64,000 nucleotides of DNA from Bacillota bacterium (GTDB lineage: Bacteria > Bacillota > Clostridia > Lachnospirales > Lachnospiraceae): positions 198,386-262,385 of the forward strand of contig JAEZZO010000002.1 in the NCBI GenBank assembly GCA_023418475.1. Reading direction: 5' to 3'. The notes under the pieces were generated by a model. The model saw nothing but the letters and a program-made list of their open reading frames with translations, was not told the origin of the DNA and did not search any database. The position numbers were made by a program, and so were the translations under genes. Below, piece after piece: positions 18,949-28,280 of this stretch (the first letter of the stretch is position 1; each line of letters begins with the position of its first letter).

Positions 18949-20511
18949 TTATTTCTTATTAGCAGTTATCCATGCATCCAATTGCTTCTGCTTTTCCTGG
19001 ATAATTCTATCCACACCTGCATCCTTTAACTCTTTAATAAATTGTGGCAGTGCAACCTCAGGATCTACAGATCCGCAATCAAGTGCATTTGCATATTTAT
19101 TTCTTACATTATTACATGCTGTAACCTCATTAATTACATTTTCATTATTCCATCCAAATCCCTTCGCAGGAGAAACAATAGCTGTTTTATTAAATTCAGT
19201 GGTCTCATCCCAAAGTGACAGAGGCGCTCCTTCCCATACAGGAGTAATCATTTCGTTCAGCCATGCCCATGGATAACTGGGATATCCGGTATTGCTTCCG
19301 TCCACACCATCCGGATAATTTACCATTGTCTTATCACTGTTTACATATTTATAATGCTTTCCTTCTACACCATTTACTAAAATATTCTGTAATTCCGGAT
19401 TTGTATAGATCTCATTCATAACCTGAACCGCTCTTTCCGGTTTCTCGCTGTTTTGAGCAACAAACCACAAAATATCCAGCCGGGTTGTAGTCGTATAAGC
19501 ATCTGTCATTTGCAGTACTACCATTTCCTTGCCGGTAGCTTTCTGCTGTTCTGCGGCTATTCCCGGTTTTACATTACAAAAACGTCCGAATGCTTTTCCG
19601 GAGTTAACCATAGTTGCCCACGCTTCTGTATTTGATGCTGCATCTGGCATAATCAGTCCTTTTTTTGACCATTCATATCTTCTCTTGGCAATATCACGGT
19701 ATTGATCTGTTTCATACCAATCAACTACCTTTGTATTATCCGCATTCGTACAATCCTCTAAAACACCAAAATCATATCCTAAATCATCCGAGGTAGTCAT
19801 CGTATTCATTGATCCGCCATTCGATATAACAGGATACATGTCCGGATACTTCTCTTTTACTGCCTGTAAAAGCGGAACCAATTCCTCTTCTGTTTTAATG
19901 CTGGAATAATCAATTCCCACTTCATCCGCAATTGATTTTACAAAGGTAAATCCCCATGCAACAGCTTTTTCTTTATTTGCAGGAACTGCATAAATTCCGT
20001 TATTTACGGTTGTACAGGCCCAGTCTTCTTTACTGATCTGCGCTTTCATCTCCGGTGCATATTCATCTAAGTATTGTCCGATTTCTACAATCTGCCCATT
20101 ACTTACAGCAGAAGCAAAAATATCACGGTTATTATACAGAAGATCCAGTTTCTCTCCTGAGGAAAACATAAGATTGACTTCCTGTGCATAGGTTCCAAAT
20201 CCCACACGTACAATTTCAAGTGTTGTATTAAACTTTTTCTTTAAGATATCCGTAGCTAATGCAGACACCGCTTCACAATCTTCGGTTACCGCTGTTCCGG
20301 GAAGCATCAGCTTAACGGTATAAGGTTCCTGTTTGCTATAATCTTTCCCCTCCGACGCGGCATCTTCCATTTTTGAAGAATTTCCTTCTGACTTTTCAGC
20401 TGTTGCAGAATTCGTTTCCTTCTCGCTCGGTTTACTCTCTGTTTTAGCACATCCTGTCAGTAATGTACCAAGCATTGTAATGATAAGTAAACATGTTACT
20501 AATTTTTTCAT
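18949..20511 (-). CDS. Extracellular solute-binding lipoprotein (LplA-like)
   Basis: The protein has 520 residues. A lipoprotein signal (MKKLVTCLLIITMLGTLLTGC, lipobox LTGC, Cys near 21) is followed by an acidic Ser/Thr-rich linker and a two-lobed sugar-binding fold. Family features are DILKKKFNTTLEIVRVGF and repeated aromatic residues (YPSYPWAWLNEMI) that often line sugar sites. GAGGAGGAATAGAAT precedes the ATG. It is the first gene of the transporter operon and lies downstream of the YesN/YesM pair on the same strand, with a terminator in between. The ligand is unknown. Confidence 0.92.
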   Translation of the reverse strand: MKKLVTCLLIITMLGTLLTGCAKTESKPSEKETNSATAEKSEGNSSKMEDAASEGKDYSKQEPYTVKLMLPGTAVTEDCEAVSALATDILKKKFNTTLEIVRVGFGTYAQEVNLMFSSGEKLDLLYNNRDIFASAVSNGQIVEIGQYLDEYAPEMKAQISKEDWACTTVNNGIYAVPANKEKAVAWGFTFVKSIADEVGIDYSSIKTEEELVPLLQAVKEKYPDMYPVISNGGSMNTMTTSDDLGYDFGVLEDCTNADNTKVVDWYETDQYRDIAKRRYEWSKKGLIMPDAASNTEAWATMVNSGKAFGRFCNVKPGIAAEQQKATGKEMVVLQMTDAYTTTTRLDILWFVAQNSEKPERAVQVMNEIYTNPELQNILVNGVEGKHYKYVNSDKTMVNYPDGVDGSNTGYPSYPWAWLNEMITPVWEGAPLSLWDETTEFNKTAIVSPAKGFGWNNENVINEVTACNNVRNKYANALDCGSVDPEVALPQFIKELKDAGVDRIIQEKQKQLDAWITANKK

Positions 20512-20607
20512 ATTCTATTCCTCCTCCTTCTTTATCCGGTAAGCTACTTCGCTTACCTGTAACTAAATTATATCGAATTAGATCTCCTGCATACTACCCG
20601 TATCATG

Positions 20608-20648
20608 ACAAAAAGTATTCAAATCATGACCAATGATCTGAATACTTT
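20608..20648 (-). terminator. Terminator after the YesN-like regulator
   Basis: A 16-bp stem with one mismatch (AAAGTATTCAAATCAT / ATGATCTGAATACTTT) is followed by TTTTTG on the minus strand, separating the regulators from the transporter operon. A TATAAT on the minus strand at 20567-20572, with no good -35, may start the operon under activator control. Confidence 0.8.
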
Positions 20649-20756
20649 GTACTTACTTATAATGATTTTAAATCACCAATTAGATTTCGTTATTAAGTTG
20701 AACACAGCTGCCATCAGCTTTTGCAATGATTGCTTCCTTTTGATATTGAAATAATA

Positions 20757-22322
20757 TTATCTTATTTCACTCGGGGATACTCCAAATATACGTTTAAAGG
20801 ACTGTGCGAAATGCGAAAAATTACTATATCCGACTTTCGAAGCAATGATACTGATAGAAAAATTGGTTGTTTCGAGTAGGAGCTTTGCAATGTTCATCTT
20901 CTCCTTCAAAATATAGTCTGATATTGTAATCCCCTTTTCCTTCTTGAACAGTCTGGATAAGTACTCCGGATTAAGATAGGCCGCCTCTGCAATATCTTTC
21001 CTAGTTATATTCTTTTGGATATTCTTATGAATATAGTCCATAATATCATTCATTCGGGATAAGCTGACATCTTCCTGTTTTTCCATACTCTTCAAATAAT
21101 TCACCGTAAATAAAATCATACTTTTCATACGTGCCACGGACGAGTAAGAATTCATTAATGCTTCATAATTATAATCGTACTCTACCTCTAAATAGAGATT
21201 GCTTTTTAAGTTTACGCAGCCCTTTATTCTATCCAGGAATAAATAGATATAATCCTGATGGAATTTACGCAAGATCTCCTCATTCATCCTGCCTGACTGC
21301 GTCATACGGTCCAGATATTGATATGCCTCCTTTTTCAGCAAATCGAAATATCCATCTTTAATATATTGGGTCCATTTATTACAATCCGGAACAATATATT
21401 CATAACCCGTCTCGGCAGTCTTCTCTGCTTCCAGTATACCATCTCTTTTTATTACATTTTGCCGGCTTCTTTTTATCAGGCTTTTCACTTTAGCAGGCAA
21501 TTCAGAAAATAACGTACTATTCCCTGGATACAAAGCAATTTTACATTGGAACAATTTTTGTGCATTTTGAAGAAATAACAGCATTTTATGTTTTAAATCA
21601 AGCATTTCCCGCTGTTTTTCATAAAGAAGAATAAAGTGCTCATTATCCAGGCAAGCAACAATTACTTTGTCTGTCAGGTTTGCAAGTAATTCATTCCATA
21701 TATTGTTCATAGAGTAAAGGAGTAAATTATTCTCCCATTTTTCTCCCTCTCCCTCGAATAATTGGATCATCATTATTTCACAAAGGCTATTTGCTTTCAT
21801 CGAATAAGATAGAACCGATAGATATTGAACAACCTCCTCCACATTGCATTGGAGCTCCAGTAAATAGTCTCTTAGAAGACTGCCGGCTGTCTCTTTTTCC
21901 ATTTTCTTTAAATCTAATGCATAATGATAATAATTATTTAATAGAGAATCTAGTTTTAACTGATCAATCGCTTTTAGCAGAGAATCTTCAATTTCTTTAT
22001 ATGTTACCGGCTGGAGCAAATAATCAAAGCCCTGCAATTGAACGGCTTTCTGTGCATAGTTAAAATCCGAATGTGCCGTAAGAAAGATGCATTTTATATT
22101 GTATTTCTGCTTTGTTACCCATTCATATAGTTCCAGTCCGCTGCCTAATGGCATTTCGATATCACAAAGCAGCAGATCAATTTGATGAGTCTTAATAATA
22201 TCCTTTGCTTCTACAATATTGTAAGCCGTAAATTTTTGATCAATATTGACTTTTTCCCAATTAACCCCGATTAAAATTCCTTCCACTACAGTATGCTGAT
22301 CATCCACGATTAACAGATTCAT
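20757..22322 (-). CDS. Response regulator with AraC-type DNA-binding domain (YesN-like)
   Basis: The protein has 521 residues. The receiver domain (MNLLIVDDQHTVVEGILIGV; phosphoacceptor Asp in LLLCDIEMPLGSG; LTAHSDFNYAQKAVQLQGFDYLLQPV) spans about 1-120. A long middle region follows, then an AraC double helix-turn-helix (about 420-520: NITRKDIAEAAYLNPEYLSRLFKKEKGI, GYSNFSHFAQSFKRIFGVSPSEIR). ATG 22322 is supported by AGAGGGGGAATAGG upstream; earlier in-frame codons are not family-like. It lies 125 bp after its sensor kinase and probably activates the sugar transporter operon. Confidence 0.92.
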   Translation of the reverse strand: MNLLIVDDQHTVVEGILIGVNWEKVNIDQKFTAYNIVEAKDIIKTHQIDLLLCDIEMPLGSGLELYEWVTKQKYNIKCIFLTAHSDFNYAQKAVQLQGFDYLLQPVTYKEIEDSLLKAIDQLKLDSLLNNYYHYALDLKKMEKETAGSLLRDYLLELQCNVEEVVQYLSVLSYSMKANSLCEIMMIQLFEGEGEKWENNLLLYSMNNIWNELLANLTDKVIVACLDNEHFILLYEKQREMLDLKHKMLLFLQNAQKLFQCKIALYPGNSTLFSELPAKVKSLIKRSRQNVIKRDGILEAEKTAETGYEYIVPDCNKWTQYIKDGYFDLLKKEAYQYLDRMTQSGRMNEEILRKFHQDYIYLFLDRIKGCVNLKSNLYLEVEYDYNYEALMNSYSSVARMKSMILFTVNYLKSMEKQEDVSLSRMNDIMDYIHKNIQKNITRKDIAEAAYLNPEYLSRLFKKEKGITISDYILKEKMNIAKLLLETTNFSISIIASKVGYSNFSHFAQSFKRIFGVSPSEIR

Positions 22323-22446
22323 CCTATTCCCCCTCTCTTTATGTATCCCTTTATATATTAGAGTATCAAGCACCTAAAAATGATTTGCCCAATAGAAATG
22401 AATATAGATGCATTCCTATTCATTTCCATAACCTGGATCAGGCTTT

Positions 22447-24153
22447 TTACTCTCGAACCGGTAAAATAATTTCACTATGCGCCCCTTCCGTCAGATTATT
22501 ACATTGTAAAACTGCTTCTTCTCCATAGATCAGGAATAATCTTTGACGTATATTTGCAATTCCTACGTTGTTTTCTGTGTACTGGTAAGGTGTTTGCGCA
22601 TTCAATTGTTCCAGCACTTTCTCATTGAAACCATTCCCATTATCTGTAATGATAATATCCAACATATTTTGATCTTCCATTGCCAATTCAAAAATTCGTA
22701 TTGTTATTTGCAACGTCTGATTTACTTTTCTTCCATATTTTACGGAGTTCTCAACAAAAGGCTGTATGAGCAGCACCGGGATGATGCAGGCTTTCAAGTG
22801 CTCCTCGATTTCTATCACACATTCCACATCCTGCTCCAGACTATCCTTTTGCAAGGAAATATAATTGCTTATATGGTTTATCTCATCCTCTATGGTAACT
22901 AGGGACATATTGTCTTTAAAAAAATATCTCATATAGCTGGATATTTGAATAATCATATTCTGTATTTTTTCGTAACGCTTCAGCTCTGCCATACCATAAA
23001 GATGCTTTAAGCAATTAAGAAAGAAATGCGGTTTCAACTGAAGCTGAAGATACTGTAATTCTGCACGGTTTTTCTGCAATTTCCGCTCAAGGGATTCTAT
23101 TTTAAGATTTTTTATTTCCTGCATCATCTGATTAAAAGTGACATTTACCTCTTGGAATTCCTTGATTTTATAATTGGATTTCACTTTTTCATCAAGATTA
23201 CCATCTCGTATTTTCTTCATGGTATGAATTAAGTTTTCCATAGGTCGAAAATAAGACTTTGAAATCATTCCATAACAAACCGGAATTAGCAGCAGCATAA
23301 AAAATGATAAAAACAAAAATAATCTCTGCATCCAATCCATATAGAAAAAATATCCTTTATACGGAATAAAGTAGAAAATGCGTACATGTAATGCATCTGA
23401 ATATTGGTTAATCACCATATATTTAGGTATATTTTGGGTGATATAATATTCACGGCTGAATTTCTCCGGTATAAGATCCTTCGTATTAATCCCTTTCTGA
23501 CGGGATAGCATATCTCCCTCTTTTGTTGCATAATAGAGAAAACCTTCTCTCTTCGACCGGCTTACTAATTGATTATTAATTGTAGCTTTTAAATCTACAA
23601 ATAAAAATGTATATCCGCCATTGTATCCTAACAGTCGCACTAAAAATCCCTCATTGTTTATTAAGAATGGTTGCCAGCCCTTTGATGCATTTTCTTTCGC
23701 ATTCATAAGCCATACCTGTGTAAGCTGCATCAAACCATCCTTCGTCTTCATAGAATATTTATTTTCCTGGTAAAAAAACCGGTTGATATCATTTTTCTGG
23801 GATACTAATAATATGGCACCAAGATTTCGGTTATTACTTAACATCGTTTTATATTTAACTCCGATTTCATACCCTGACAGAAATCTTGTTAATTCATCAA
23901 CTTTGTGTATCATATTGGCATGGTCATAGTCATTCGCCCAATAATCCGCAATAATCTGACTGACCTTTTTCAAATCATATTCTGTTTGTGACTGGTATAA
24001 TGTAATTGTTTGCTTTCCGCTATTGGCCACCCCATTGTAGAGAGCTTTGATGGAATAATAGTTATAAAGCAACAGACAAAAAATCATTGGAAATACAAAT
24101 ATGCCCAGTACAAAAACTAGCTGTTTTTTTGCCGATGTCGTCTTAAATCTCAT
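22447..24153 (-). CDS. Sensor histidine kinase (YesM-like)
   Basis: The protein has 568 residues. Two membrane segments (about 10-31 and 275-297) bracket an extracellular sensor domain. A HAMP linker follows (YFRPMENLIHTMKKIRDGNLDEKV), then the His-kinase box ELQYLQLQLKPHFFLNCLKHLYG with the acceptor His in KPHFFLN, and a HATPase domain (PFVENSVKYG, DNGNGF, VGIANIRQRL). It pairs with the adjacent regulator. Kinases of this type sense extracellular sugars, often together with the binding protein. Confidence 0.92.
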   Translation of the reverse strand: MRFKTTSAKKQLVFVLGIFVFPMIFCLLLYNYYSIKALYNGVANSGKQTITLYQSQTEYDLKKVSQIIADYWANDYDHANMIHKVDELTRFLSGYEIGVKYKTMLSNNRNLGAILLVSQKNDINRFFYQENKYSMKTKDGLMQLTQVWLMNAKENASKGWQPFLINNEGFLVRLLGYNGGYTFLFVDLKATINNQLVSRSKREGFLYYATKEGDMLSRQKGINTKDLIPEKFSREYYITQNIPKYMVINQYSDALHVRIFYFIPYKGYFFYMDWMQRLFLFLSFFMLLLIPVCYGMISKSYFRPMENLIHTMKKIRDGNLDEKVKSNYKIKEFQEVNVTFNQMMQEIKNLKIESLERKLQKNRAELQYLQLQLKPHFFLNCLKHLYGMAELKRYEKIQNMIIQISSYMRYFFKDNMSLVTIEDEINHISNYISLQKDSLEQDVECVIEIEEHLKACIIPVLLIQPFVENSVKYGRKVNQTLQITIRIFELAMEDQNMLDIIITDNGNGFNEKVLEQLNAQTPYQYTENNVGIANIRQRLFLIYGEEAVLQCNNLTEGAHSEIILPVRE

Positions 24154-24579
24154 TATTTTTAACCACTCTTTAAATTTATTTTCTTATTATGTTACAGATA
24201 TAATGCTGCAAATTGTAGTATCTGAAAATTGCGTTTTCTGCAAATATATAAATTTGTATTCTAAAAAACTATGCTGCACTATATAAGTCATAATTACACA
24301 CATTATTGTAGTCCAGCCATTCTCCATCTCTGTAATCCAGTAACTGCATATATTATCAGTATAAAAAAATATTGCTGAAAATTCCACTCTTTCTATGATA
24401 TGAGATATCATAATAATGACTTTTTATATATCAACTATGATTATCTTTCTAATCTCTATTGACCTCTTTAGCATATTCTGCTAGTTTTTGCGTATACCTT
24501 AAACACTCGTATTTGAAAAATATTTGCGCTGCGCACACAAGCTTATGATCTTGCAAGACAGCACAGAAACGAGGTAAAA
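24154..24579. other. Noncoding divergent region
   Basis: 426 bp of AT-rich DNA between the divergent sensor kinase and the second ADP-ribosylglycohydrolase gene. It must hold promoters for both. I see a short palindrome TGCGC-T-GCGCA at about 24528-24538 about 45 bp before ATG 24580, a possible regulator site, and no convincing gene. Confidence 0.4.
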
Positions 24580-25611
24580 ATGAATAAATTTTTCATAAGA
24601 CAGCTACTTGAGGCACTTGCTGTAGGTGACAGCTTTGCAAAATCTACCGAATTTGCATCAAGAGAGCAAATCAAACGCTCATTTCAATCTATAGATAACC
24701 TTCTCTCCCCTTCTGAAGCGTTATCTCATAAGGATATGAATTACGCTCAGGTAACCGACGACACGGAGCAAAATATTTTCTTACTTGAGGATTACTGCAA
24801 GAGTTCCTGCATCTCGCCGGAAATTGCCGCAAGAAGCCTGCTTCGCTGGTATGATTTATCCTCAGAGCCAGAGAAATATATCGGACCCAGCTCTCGAAAG
24901 GCTATTTTATCTATTAAAAAAGGGGTTGATTTACACCTTACCGGATCCTCGGGAACCTCCTGCGGAGGAATTATGCGAGTACCGTCCGCTTTTTTATGCA
25001 GTATAGACTTAGATAGTCTTCATAATAATATTGTCAGTACTCTATTTCCAACCCACTATACCAATCCTGCTCTGGAGGCGGCTTTTGGTTATGCTTATGC
25101 CCTTTTCGCCGCTACTGTTAACAACAATATTGATTATATCATACAAGAAGCTCAAAAAGGCTGTGAGATAGGTCATAGAATAAAAAAAGAAGAACCGGAT
25201 ACGACCTGCCTTCCTTCCTGTACGGCACGCCTTCCTGTTCTTGTGCATTATCTTGTGCAATTCAAATCGGATGATGAATTACTGGATTTCTTATTTTATG
25301 TTTTTGGAACTACCATATCCTCCTGCGATGTTTTTACCGCAGCTTTATCACTTTTCTTATGGTGCCGTGAAGATGTTTTTAAATCCATCCGTATGTCTGC
25401 CATGCTGGGAGGGGATACCGATACCATAGGCTGCCTGGCCGCTGTTCTCTGCTGCTGTTATGCCAAAGGGCACAATATACCCGAGCAGATCGTTCACACC
25501 GTGGTATTCTCCAATCATCTGCAGTTAGAGGATTTATCCGGACAAATCGTTCAATTTAGAGAAAGACAACTACAATATAAGCTGCGCAAAAGTGAGGAGG
25601 AGCTACAATGA
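24580..25611 (+). CDS. ADP-ribosylglycohydrolase-family protein
   Basis: A single-domain ARH/DraG protein of 343 residues. Three hallmark segments are present: LAVGDSFAKSTEF at residue 13, the metal motif MNYAQVTDDTEQN near 58, and MLGGDTDTIGCLAAVL near 277, where Asp residues bind the two-metal centre. ARH enzymes hydrolyse the N- or O-glycosidic bond of ADP-ribose adducts; substrates of bacterial stand-alone forms vary. ACGAGGTAAAA precedes the ATG. It overlaps the metallohydrolase gene by four bases (ATGA), so the two are translationally coupled. Confidence 0.85.
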   Translation: MNKFFIRQLLEALAVGDSFAKSTEFASREQIKRSFQSIDNLLSPSEALSHKDMNYAQVTDDTEQNIFLLEDYCKSSCISPEIAARSLLRWYDLSSEPEKYIGPSSRKAILSIKKGVDLHLTGSSGTSCGGIMRVPSAFLCSIDLDSLHNNIVSTLFPTHYTNPALEAAFGYAYALFAATVNNNIDYIIQEAQKGCEIGHRIKKEEPDTTCLPSCTARLPVLVHYLVQFKSDDELLDFLFYVFGTTISSCDVFTAALSLFLWCREDVFKSIRMSAMLGGDTDTIGCLAAVLCCCYAKGHNIPEQIVHTVVFSNHLQLEDLSGQIVQFRERQLQYKLRKSEEELQ

Positions 25612-26435
25612 ATCTAAAATATTTAGGTACCGCTGCCGCAGAAGGTTATCCAGGAATTTTTTGCAACTGTAATTATTGCAAAACGGCCTGGCAATTGGGA
25701 GGCAAGAATATACGTACACGATCTCAGTGTATTCTGGATGACCTCCTGTTAATAGATTTTCCTGCTGATACCTATGCTCATGTATTACAGCATCAGATTG
25801 ATCTTCCCAATATCCATAGTATTCTTATAACGCATACCCATCAGGATCATTTATATTTAGAAGACCTGGGACTTCGTTGTAATGGCTTTTCCCATCAGAT
25901 AAATGGCACACTGACCTTATATGGAAATTCTTCACTCTCCGATAAGTTCAATCTATTCTATAAGCAAAATGCCGCTGATACTCATCTGTCAGAAACGCTT
26001 GCTTGTGTTGAACTAACCGAATTTATTCCAGTCGTTATTGAAAATTATATCGTTACTCCTTTGCTTGCTAATCATGATAAAAATGAAAAATGTTATATTT
26101 ATTTAATTCAAAAGGATGGTAAAACCTTGCTCTATGGAAATGATACGGGCTGGTTTCCCCAGGCTACCTGGAATTATCTTATCGGCAAAGAAATTGACTG
26201 CCTCTCTCTGGATTGTACCCATATGAAATATAAAGAAGGAAGTAACCACATGGGATTTCCTGATATTCCACCCCTTCTTAAGCAGCTCGAAACACTGAAT
26301 TGTATGAAGAAGAGTACACAAATAGTATTAACTCATTTTTCACATAACGGTCATTTATTGCATCATGATATGGAGGAACTCTCCAAGCCATATGGAATTC
26401 AAGTCGCATATGATGGACTTGAGATTGAATTTTAA
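25608..26435 (+). CDS. PhnP-like metallo-beta-lactamase-fold hydrolase
   Basis: The protein has 275 residues. The metal-binding signature HTHQDH is at residues 76-81, with further ligands in LLYGNDTG and in the C-terminal LTHFSHNGH. The N-terminal CNCNYCKTAWQLGGKNIRTRSQ resembles the extra zinc-binding cysteines of PhnP, a phosphodiesterase acting on 5-phosphoribosyl 1,2-cyclic phosphate. Here the tight coupling to an ADP-ribosylglycohydrolase-family gene suggests a shared ribosyl-type substrate (inference). GAGGAGCTACA precedes the ATG. Confidence 0.8.
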   Translation: MNLKYLGTAAAEGYPGIFCNCNYCKTAWQLGGKNIRTRSQCILDDLLLIDFPADTYAHVLQHQIDLPNIHSILITHTHQDHLYLEDLGLRCNGFSHQINGTLTLYGNSSLSDKFNLFYKQNAADTHLSETLACVELTEFIPVVIENYIVTPLLANHDKNEKCYIYLIQKDGKTLLYGNDTGWFPQATWNYLIGKEIDCLSLDCTHMKYKEGSNHMGFPDIPPLLKQLETLNCMKKSTQIVLTHFSHNGHLLHHDMEELSKPYGIQVAYDGLEIEF

Positions 26436-26486
26436 AAACAGGATATTACTGCGCTACGGCATTCCGCACAGTAATATCCTGTTTTT
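26434..26486. terminator. Strong bidirectional terminator
   Basis: A perfect 18-bp stem (AAAAACAGGATATTACTG and complement) ends the plus-strand pair and also follows the decayed two-component remnant on the minus strand. Confidence 0.93.
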
Positions 26487-26864
26487 CAGACTGGAATCTT
26501 CAATTCCATTATTGTGCCTATTCCAACTTCACTGACACAGAGAATGCTGCCTCCTAACAGATCTATAATCCTTTTTACAATTGATAAACCAAGTCCGCTT
26601 CCTGATTTTTATGGAATTCCTCACATTGGTAGAATTTTTCAAAAATCTTAGATTGTTTTTCTGTGCTGATACCATTCCTTCATCCATATTAGGCATCATA
26701 ACATCACAAATAATTAAATCTATGTGCTCACTATCCATTACCAGTAGGGCTTCTTTCCCGTCGAAGGCCTGAAATACCTTAAAATTCTCCTGCTTTAATT
26801 TTGCTCCGATCATTTTGTTAATTGTCTCGTCATCTTCTATAACCAGTACGGAAAACATGTTCAT
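26486..26864 (-). pseudogene. Decayed two-component system: receiver fused to kinase C-terminus
   Basis: From ATG 26864 the frame gives the first 57 or so residues of a receiver domain (SVLVIEDDETINKMIGAKL, LIICDVMMPNMD) and then breaks off. The next bases, in another frame, encode the end of a histidine kinase ATPase domain (GISTEKQSKIFEKFYQCEE, FHKNQ). After a further frame change come GSGLGLSIVKRIIDLLGGS and the terminal IGTIMELKIPV with its stop at 26486. So an internal deletion joined a regulator start to a kinase end, and a second frameshift lies just before the G2 box. No function is expected. Confidence 0.85.
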
Positions 26865-26888
26865 CTTGCTTTCTTTATATTTTTTTAT

Positions 26889-27257
26889 TTATCTGACCAT
26901 ACCAAAAACTGCACCCGATATATATGGAATTAACCATATAAACCACACTACAAGGCTGAATTTGTGAAAATTGGCCCTGGCTTCTTTCTTATTCATAACA
27001 ATAACAATGGTAGCCCATATGGCATGAAAAACCATTAATGAGATAGCAAGCAACCCTGTAATTCCATGAAAATTAAGCTCAAAACCATTTGAAGCTATTT
27101 TTCCCATTAATGCTGTCCCTGTGGTATCAAAGGCCAAACCAAGCCAGAATATGACAAGATGCCATTTTTTCAGTTGGCTCTGAATTCGTTCCCCCCATAC
27201 GCCTATTGTATAAAAGATCAGTGCTAAAGTAATTGCTATAATTGCATAAACTAACAT
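26889..27257 (-). CDS. HsmA-like (TIGR03987) small membrane protein
   Basis: The protein has 122 residues and four predicted membrane helices (AIIAITLALIFYTIGVW; VIFWLGLAFDTTGTALMG; GITGLLAISLMVFHAIWATIVIVM; FSLVVWFIWLIPYISGAVFG). Conserved-looking His residues lie at helix edges (WHLVIFW, NFHGITG, FHAIWA), reminiscent of heme-binding cytochrome-like membrane proteins. I assign it to the TIGR03987/HsmA group by overall likeness; function is not established. GGAGGATTTAT precedes the ATG. Its neighbours are the broken two-component system and the prophage edge. Confidence 0.65.
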   Translation of the reverse strand: MLVYAIIAITLALIFYTIGVWGERIQSQLKKWHLVIFWLGLAFDTTGTALMGKIASNGFELNFHGITGLLAISLMVFHAIWATIVIVMNKKEARANFHKFSLVVWFIWLIPYISGAVFGMVR

Positions 27258-27447
27258 ATAAATCCTCCTTTTTGTTAACTACTGTCAAATAGCTTGTTAA
27301 TAGATTTTGTAACGTTAGTTTACACTTCCTTTATGACGCCAATATGACCAAAAAAGGAAGCTATTGCTAATATGATCGGAATACAAGCCTTATATAGCTT
27401 CTATATTTCGTCATTATTATACGATCGCTCCCTGTTTTTATTCAACT

Positions 27448-27556
27448 AAATCCAGACAAAAAAAAGCACCGCCCCAGCAGCTCCTACGTCTGCCAAACCG
27501 ATACCTTTTGTAAGTGCGCCTCCAGGGGCTCGAACCCTGGACACCCTGATTAAGAG
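27448..27556. repeat. attL, 109-bp direct repeat with truncated tRNA-Lys
   Basis: Identical base for base to 40699-40807. It holds the 3' part of tRNA-Lys up to the anticodon loop (GATTAAGAG at the inner end) plus about 68 bp of downstream DNA. The tRNA copy here is a fragment without its 5' half. Confidence 0.95.
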
Positions 27557-27615
27557 GGATGATAAAAAATTTATCAAATGATTAACACAATAGAAAAAAT
27601 AAAATTTATACGATA
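27557..27615. other. Noncoding left margin of the prophage
   Basis: A short AT-rich stretch between attL and the first stem-loop repeat; no gene seen. Confidence 0.5.
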
Positions 27616-27678
27616 TGTATCTCATAGTCTTTCCTGATCCGGGAAGCTCCGGAAGATCTATTTGAAATATCGAGATAC
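27616..27678. repeat. Prophage stem-loop repeat, copy 1
   Basis: Ends TGTATCTCA ... CGAGATACG with the inner part CTTTCCTGATCCGGGAAG. It lies 12 bp before the ATG of the first small gene, just ahead of its ribosome site. Confidence 0.85.
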
Positions 27679-27690
27679 GGAAAGGTTCAT

Positions 27691-27861
27691 ATGAAGTTAT
27701 ACTATAAAAGTTTTGTTATTTTGATTTTATGTCAAATAATTTGGATATATATAGGATTTAGAGTAAACGTAATGACTGGAATTATTTTTATAATTTTTAT
27801 TCTCTTTATTAAAATACCTGTTTGTATTTTCATATGCAAAAGAGACAATGTAACAAAATAG
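27691..27861 (+). CDS. Small membrane protein, 56 aa, unknown
   Basis: Starts at ATG 27691 behind GGAAAGGTTCAT and stop-loop repeat copy 1. The peptide MKLYYKSFVILILCQIIWIY continues with a second hydrophobic stretch (TGIIFIIFILFIKIPVCIFI), so two membrane helices with a short basic tail (CKRDNVTK). I recognise no family. Its size and place at the phage edge suggest an accessory membrane protein, for example superinfection exclusion, but nothing in the sequence proves this. Confidence 0.55.
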   Translation: MKLYYKSFVILILCQIIWIYIGFRVNVMTGIIFIIFILFIKIPVCIFICKRDNVTK

Positions 27862-27951
27862 TTATAAAGTTACATTATTTATAGAAAATCATCCCTATAT
27901 AATTACAATATATGTTATAATTTGTTTATTACATATGTTAAGGGGAAATAT

Positions 27952-28194
27952 ATGGATCGTAGACAAAAGAAATGGAAAAAAGAAGTTAATAAAGGGATAA
28001 AATTATATGAAAAGAGGTTTCATAACGAATACGATTATTATGGTAAATTAAGTAAAAGAGGGCATTTATTCTACGAAGAAGAAAAACCTAAAAATGGCTG
28101 TTTAGAGTTCTTCATCGGCTTAATAAAATTCATATTTGCATTAACTGCAATAGCCATTCTATTTTTTATAATTTATCTATATATGACATATTAG
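27952..28194 (+). CDS. Small basic protein with C-terminal membrane helix (80 aa)
   Basis: Starts at ATG 27952 behind AGGGGAAATAT; a codon ten residues earlier lacks a ribosome site. The first 50 residues are very basic and hydrophilic (MDRRQKKWKKEVNKGIKLYE), followed by one hydrophobic segment (FFIGLIKFIFALTAIAILFF) to the end. No family recognised. The tail-anchored form with a charged cytoplasmic part may bind DNA or a partner at the membrane. Confidence 0.6.
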   Translation: MDRRQKKWKKEVNKGIKLYEKRFHNEYDYYGKLSKRGHLFYEEEKPKNGCLEFFIGLIKFIFALTAIAILFFIIYLYMTY

Positions 28195-28223
28195 TTGATA
28201 CTTTTATTTTTTTATATTATAAT
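28195..28223 (+). promoter_or_regulatory. Toxin promoter
   Basis: TTGATA at 28195-28200 and a perfect TATAAT at 28218-28223, 17 bp apart. Transcription should begin near 28230, exactly at the 12-base box GCAATCAGTTAC that recurs inverted at the 3' side of the toxin unit. Confidence 0.8.
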
Positions 28224-28280
28224 CGAAATGCAATCAGTTACAAGGTAGTGATGCCTCCTATTAGAGAGGAGGTGATGCTT

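Noticed and set aside
24187..24411. 74-residue minus-strand frame between the kinase and the second ARH gene
   Set aside because: No ribosome site and composition like noncoding AT-rich DNA.
26529..26864. Intact short response regulator
   Set aside because: After residue 57 the frame reads through out-of-frame kinase sequence, so it is a relic.
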